NCBI GenBank assembly: GCA_012032775.1
Contig: JAAUQO010000010.1
Coordinates: 1-54,318 of the forward strand
Direction of reading: 5' to 3'
DNA length: 54,318 nt
Source of the DNA: Oscillochloris sp.
Lineage (GTDB): Bacteria; Chloroflexota; Chloroflexia; Chloroflexales; Chloroflexaceae
Part shown: positions 51,884 through 54,318 of the stretch, piece by piece
How positions within the stretch are numbered: the first letter of the stretch is position 1
Layout of the letters: each line of letters opens with the position of its first letter
Made by a program: the position numbers and the translations under genes
Notes under the pieces: generated by a model
Database searches by the model: none
Told to the model about the DNA's origin: nothing
The model's input: only the letters and a program-made list of their open reading frames with translations

Positions 51884-52645
51884 ATGAGCGAATCGCAAGA
51901 TTCCCCCAGCCCGCCCACACCGATTCAGACAACCCAACTCCCGCCGGCCCCATCAAATGGCACATCAAAACCGCCCCGCCCTAGCTGTATGAGCCGGTTG
52001 CTCGGGTTCATCGGCTGGTTGCTCACGATCATCCTTAGTGTGGGATTGGCGCTGGCAGCGGCGGCAGCGATCCTGTATTTCGTCTTCGGACTGAATCTGA
52101 CCACACCGCAGCAGATTCGCAGCACCGACGCCGCTGTGGCGGCGCTCCAGGGCGAAGTAGCCCGGCTCAGCACCGCCGAAGCCGAACGGGCAGTGGCTCT
52201 TTCGAATGCACGCGAGCAGCTTGGCGCCTTGGAAGATCGAGCCAACAGCCTGGAAACGCAGGCGACGAACCTTGAACAACAGATCGTGCTGGCGGCGACA
52301 CAGGCGGCCGGATTGGAGAACGAGGCGGCCACAGCGGCGGCATTGGGGCGCGAATTGGACGAAGCGATCAGCCTCGCGGCGACATTACAGGCGCAGAGTC
52401 GCGACGATCAGGTGCAGATCTCGGTGTTTGCCACGGTGCAGACCGATAATAGCGATCAACTGATCGCGTTGCAGGAGCAAACCGACCGGATCGTGCGCTT
52501 TTTGCAGCGCCTTGGCGATCTGGCAGGTGATGTTGGCGGGGCATTGGAGACCCCGACGCCGATCGGCCCGACACCGACACCATTCGACGGCACGATTACG
52601 CCGACACCGACGGCACCGGCGATCACGCCGACCCCCGGCTCATAG
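51884..52645 (+). CDS. Membrane-anchored coiled-coil protein
   Basis: The 253-aa protein begins with a Pro/Ser-rich stretch, then one helix (LGFIGWLLTIILSVGLALAA, about residues 41-68). A long heptad-type coiled coil follows (about 83-190; STAEAERAVALSNAREQLGA). The end is a Thr-Pro tail (TPTPFDGTITPTPTAPAITP). The design suggests a scaffold or cell-envelope role, but the family is unknown. AGGAGA precedes ATG 51884. Confidence 0.75.
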   Translation: MSESQDSPSPPTPIQTTQLPPAPSNGTSKPPRPSCMSRLLGFIGWLLTIILSVGLALAAAAAILYFVFGLNLTTPQQIRSTDAAVAALQGEVARLSTAEAERAVALSNAREQLGALEDRANSLETQATNLEQQIVLAATQAAGLENEAATAAALGRELDEAISLAATLQAQSRDDQVQISVFATVQTDNSDQLIALQEQTDRIVRFLQRLGDLAGDVGGALETPTPIGPTPTPFDGTITPTPTAPAITPTPGS

Positions 52646-52684
52646 CCACAGGAAAGGCCGGCAGGACATAATCCACGCCAGGCG

Positions 52685-53156
52685 TTGTTCAACGCATTGA
52701 TCTACCAGGCTGAGGCAAACGCCGATCGCGCCACTCGTACGGCGTTGGATCGGCGCGATCGGCGCGGTTGTGCCCGTGCCGTGAACCGGGCCGCCGCCCG
52801 GCTGCGTCGCAGCGGAATCGACATTAATGCGCTCGGACAGGCATTGGCCGGACGGCGGATCGACCTGGAGAACCCGGCGGCGGCGATCCTGCGCGTCGCT
52901 ACCGCTTACGAACTCCTGCTGATCGACTCGATCCTCACCGGCCGCAACTCAAGGTGCAGATCGGCGCCGGCCACACCCACAACCTCAACATCGGCGCCTT
53001 ACATCAGATTGTCGCCAATCTGGGCGGTGAACTCGAACGCCACCACGACAATATCCTCGATCTCAGCCTGAGCAGCCCCCAGGATCTAACCTTTGCATTC
53101 ACCTATGTGCAACGCTTTTATCGCACCGACGGCAGGATCAGCGCCATTCCACCCCT
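52685..53156 (+). CDS. Unknown protein, frame broken
   Basis: No family was recognised. The first frame encodes a helical Arg/Ala-rich segment (ALGQALAGRRIDLENP, ILRVATAYELLLIDSILTG). Near 52940 the reading shifts one base back to VQIGAGHTHNLNIGALHQIV and LTFAFTYVQRFYRTDG. In that second frame no stop occurs before the next gene, while the first frame has a stop at 53156; the end is therefore uncertain. The start may also lie upstream. Confidence 0.4.
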
Positions 53157-53232
53157 AGAGACAACTGCACAAGCATGGTACGATTCCTGCGAGCAAGGCT
53201 GTAGTTTTATAGGCAGAACAATTGTGATGATT

Positions 53233-53259
53233 GGGCGTTTCGGCTTGGTCGAAACGTCC
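53233..53259 (+). other. Hairpin before the phosphoribosyltransferase start
   Basis: GGGCGTTTCG (53233-53242) and CGAAACGTCC (53250-53259) pair over ten bases with one G-T, just upstream of the AAGGAG ribosome binding site. Confidence 0.45.
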
Positions 53260-53277
53260 AACCACAAGGAGAAACGT

Positions 53278-53913
53278 ATGGGCCTACGCTACCAGGATCG
53301 CAAACAGGCCGGAGCGGTGCTGGCCCAACAGCTACAAAAGTATGCCGGACGCGCCAACGTGCTGGTGCTCGCGCTACCGCGCGGTGGTGTACCGGTTGCC
53401 TACAGCATCGCCCAGGCGCTCAATGCGCCGCTCGATCTTTGTTTGGTACGCAAACTCGGCGTGCCGGGGCAGGAAGAATTAGCGCTCGGCGCAGTTGCCG
53501 TCGGCGGCGCGCGGGTCTTTAACGAGGATGTGATCGCTGCATTAGATCTTGACGATCGCAAGATCGAGGCGGTTACCACCGAGGCTGAACACGAACTCCA
53601 GCGGCGACTGCGCGCCTATCGCGGCGATCGCCCGCAACCCAACCTCAGCGATCGGGTGATCATTCTGGTTGACGACGGATTGGCGACCGGCGCCACGATG
53701 CGCGCCGCAGTCGAGGCGTTACGCAGCCAGAACCCGGCCTGGCTTTGTGTTGCCGTACCGGTCGGCTCACCGGAGGCCGTTGCCGCATTGCATTCGCGTG
53801 TCGATGATCTTGTCTGCCCATTGGTGCCGCAGGATCTTATGGCGGTCGGACGTTGGTACGACGATTTCACACAGACGACCGACGAGGAGGTACGGGCATT
53901 ATTGGCGGGGTAG
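53278..53913 (+). CDS. Phosphoribosyltransferase-family protein
   Basis: The 211-aa protein has the type I PRPP-binding motif VIILVDDGLATGATM and the N-terminal VLALPRGGVPVAYSIA. The ending resembles the stress-related phosphoribosyltransferases often found alone or near erythromycin-esterase-like genes (VGRWYDDFTQTTDEEV). The substrate is unknown; it is not a clear salvage enzyme. AAGGAGAAACGT precedes the ATG. Confidence 0.88.
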   Translation: MGLRYQDRKQAGAVLAQQLQKYAGRANVLVLALPRGGVPVAYSIAQALNAPLDLCLVRKLGVPGQEELALGAVAVGGARVFNEDVIAALDLDDRKIEAVTTEAEHELQRRLRAYRGDRPQPNLSDRVIILVDDGLATGATMRAAVEALRSQNPAWLCVAVPVGSPEAVAALHSRVDDLVCPLVPQDLMAVGRWYDDFTQTTDEEVRALLAG

Positions 53914-53947
53914 AAATCGCAGATGCGCGACCCCTACCCACCCCACA

Positions 53948-54318
53948 TTATTCTGTGCTCACCGGCAAAAGGATCGTAAAGGTCGTCCCGGAACCAATCT
54001 CGCTCTCGACCGAGATCCGGCCACTGTGCTGGGTAACGATATGGGCGCTGATCGCCAACCCGAGGCCGGTGCCGTGGGCTTTGGTGGTGTAAAACGGCTC
54101 AAACAGGTGCGATAGGTGCTCCGGCGGAATACCGGTGCCGGTATCGGTCACCGCCACCCCAATCGTCGCCGGCGCATCATCACGAGCTCGGATCAACTCC
54201 GTCGTCACCCGGATCTCGCCGCGCGCGGCATGGCATCGCAGGCATTCAGGATGATATTCAAAACACCTGTCGCAACTGATCGGCATGGACAGTGGTGGTC
54301 GGCAAAGTCGCATCAAGA
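53948..54318 (-). CDS. Sensor histidine kinase, C-terminal part (cut by window end), two frame breaks
   Basis: The HATPase domain of a two-component kinase. The G1 and F/G2 boxes are clear: [24 protein letters not shown] and [13 protein letters not shown], ending [12 protein letters not shown]. The N box appears in another frame as [17 protein letters not shown], needing one T restored in GTGTTTTGAAT and one base in CCGCGCGCGG. The gene continues beyond 54318. Partner regulator is not visible. Confidence 0.85.
   Translation of the reverse strand, partial: LMRLCRPPLSMPISCDRCFEYHPECLRCHAARGEIRVTTELIRARDDAPATIGVAVTDTGTGIPPEHLSHLFEPFYTTKAHGTGLGLAISAHIVTQHSGRISVESEIGSGTTFTILLPVSTE

Overview
The window is a GC-rich, gene-dense bacterial chromosome segment. 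Gene content points to Chloroflexota, probably class Chloroflexia (relatives of Roseiflexus, Chloroflexus or Herpetosiphon); this is inference. Hints are a tilS-hpt-ftsH block, a pyruvate:ferredoxin oxidoreductase next to a dihydroorotate-dehydrogenase-like gene, a B12-dependent ribonucleotide reductase, and a diterpene pair of the type known from Herpetosiphon and Mycobacterium tuberculosis. No phage, plasmid, insertion sequence or CRISPR array was seen.

Layout. 1-245 is a GGTTCT-type repeat array. 248-6104 (minus) holds an M20-type protein that has lost most metal ligands, a CAT-anticodon tRNA with its own terminator, then tilS, hpt and ftsH. 6572-13120 (plus) is a peptide-type ABC importer whose binding protein appears circularly permuted. 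13182-14912 holds a MoxR ATPase and an enoyl-CoA hydratase. 14951-17746 (minus) holds coaE and a deaminase-CYTH fusion. 17900-21921 (plus) is a histidine cluster (hisC, hisN-like, MazG-like, hisB) followed by PrsW. 21984-28872 is mostly minus strand and carries a STAS sensor, a two-gene diterpene pathway, an exported nucleoside hydrolase and a glycosyltransferase-like gene. 29232-33979 holds nifJ and its DHOD-like partner. 35706-37390 holds a citrate synthase diverging from a small HTH regulator around a perfect operator-like palindrome. 39240-44657 (minus) is nrdJ, interrupted by two inteins and two group I introns. 45101-54318 holds a membrane protein, a class A penicillin-binding protein, a PPOX-fold protein, pheT, small unknown genes, a phosphoribosyltransferase and the end of a sensor kinase.

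The two strongest unusual items are the nrdJ mosaic and the permuted binding protein. In nrdJ, removing 328 nt and 224 nt at U-before / G-at-end junctions restores one reading frame of 1621 codons, and removing the inteins (461 and 340 aa) leaves an 820-residue enzyme. In the binding protein, the usual C-terminal half precedes the usual N-terminal half.

Quality warning. At least eleven places need a one-base correction to restore conserved proteins (including pheT, hisC, citrate synthase and rsfS). Nearly all look like single-base losses in GC runs or short homopolymers, so sequencing error is the likeliest cause, and broken genes here should not be taken as true pseudogenes.
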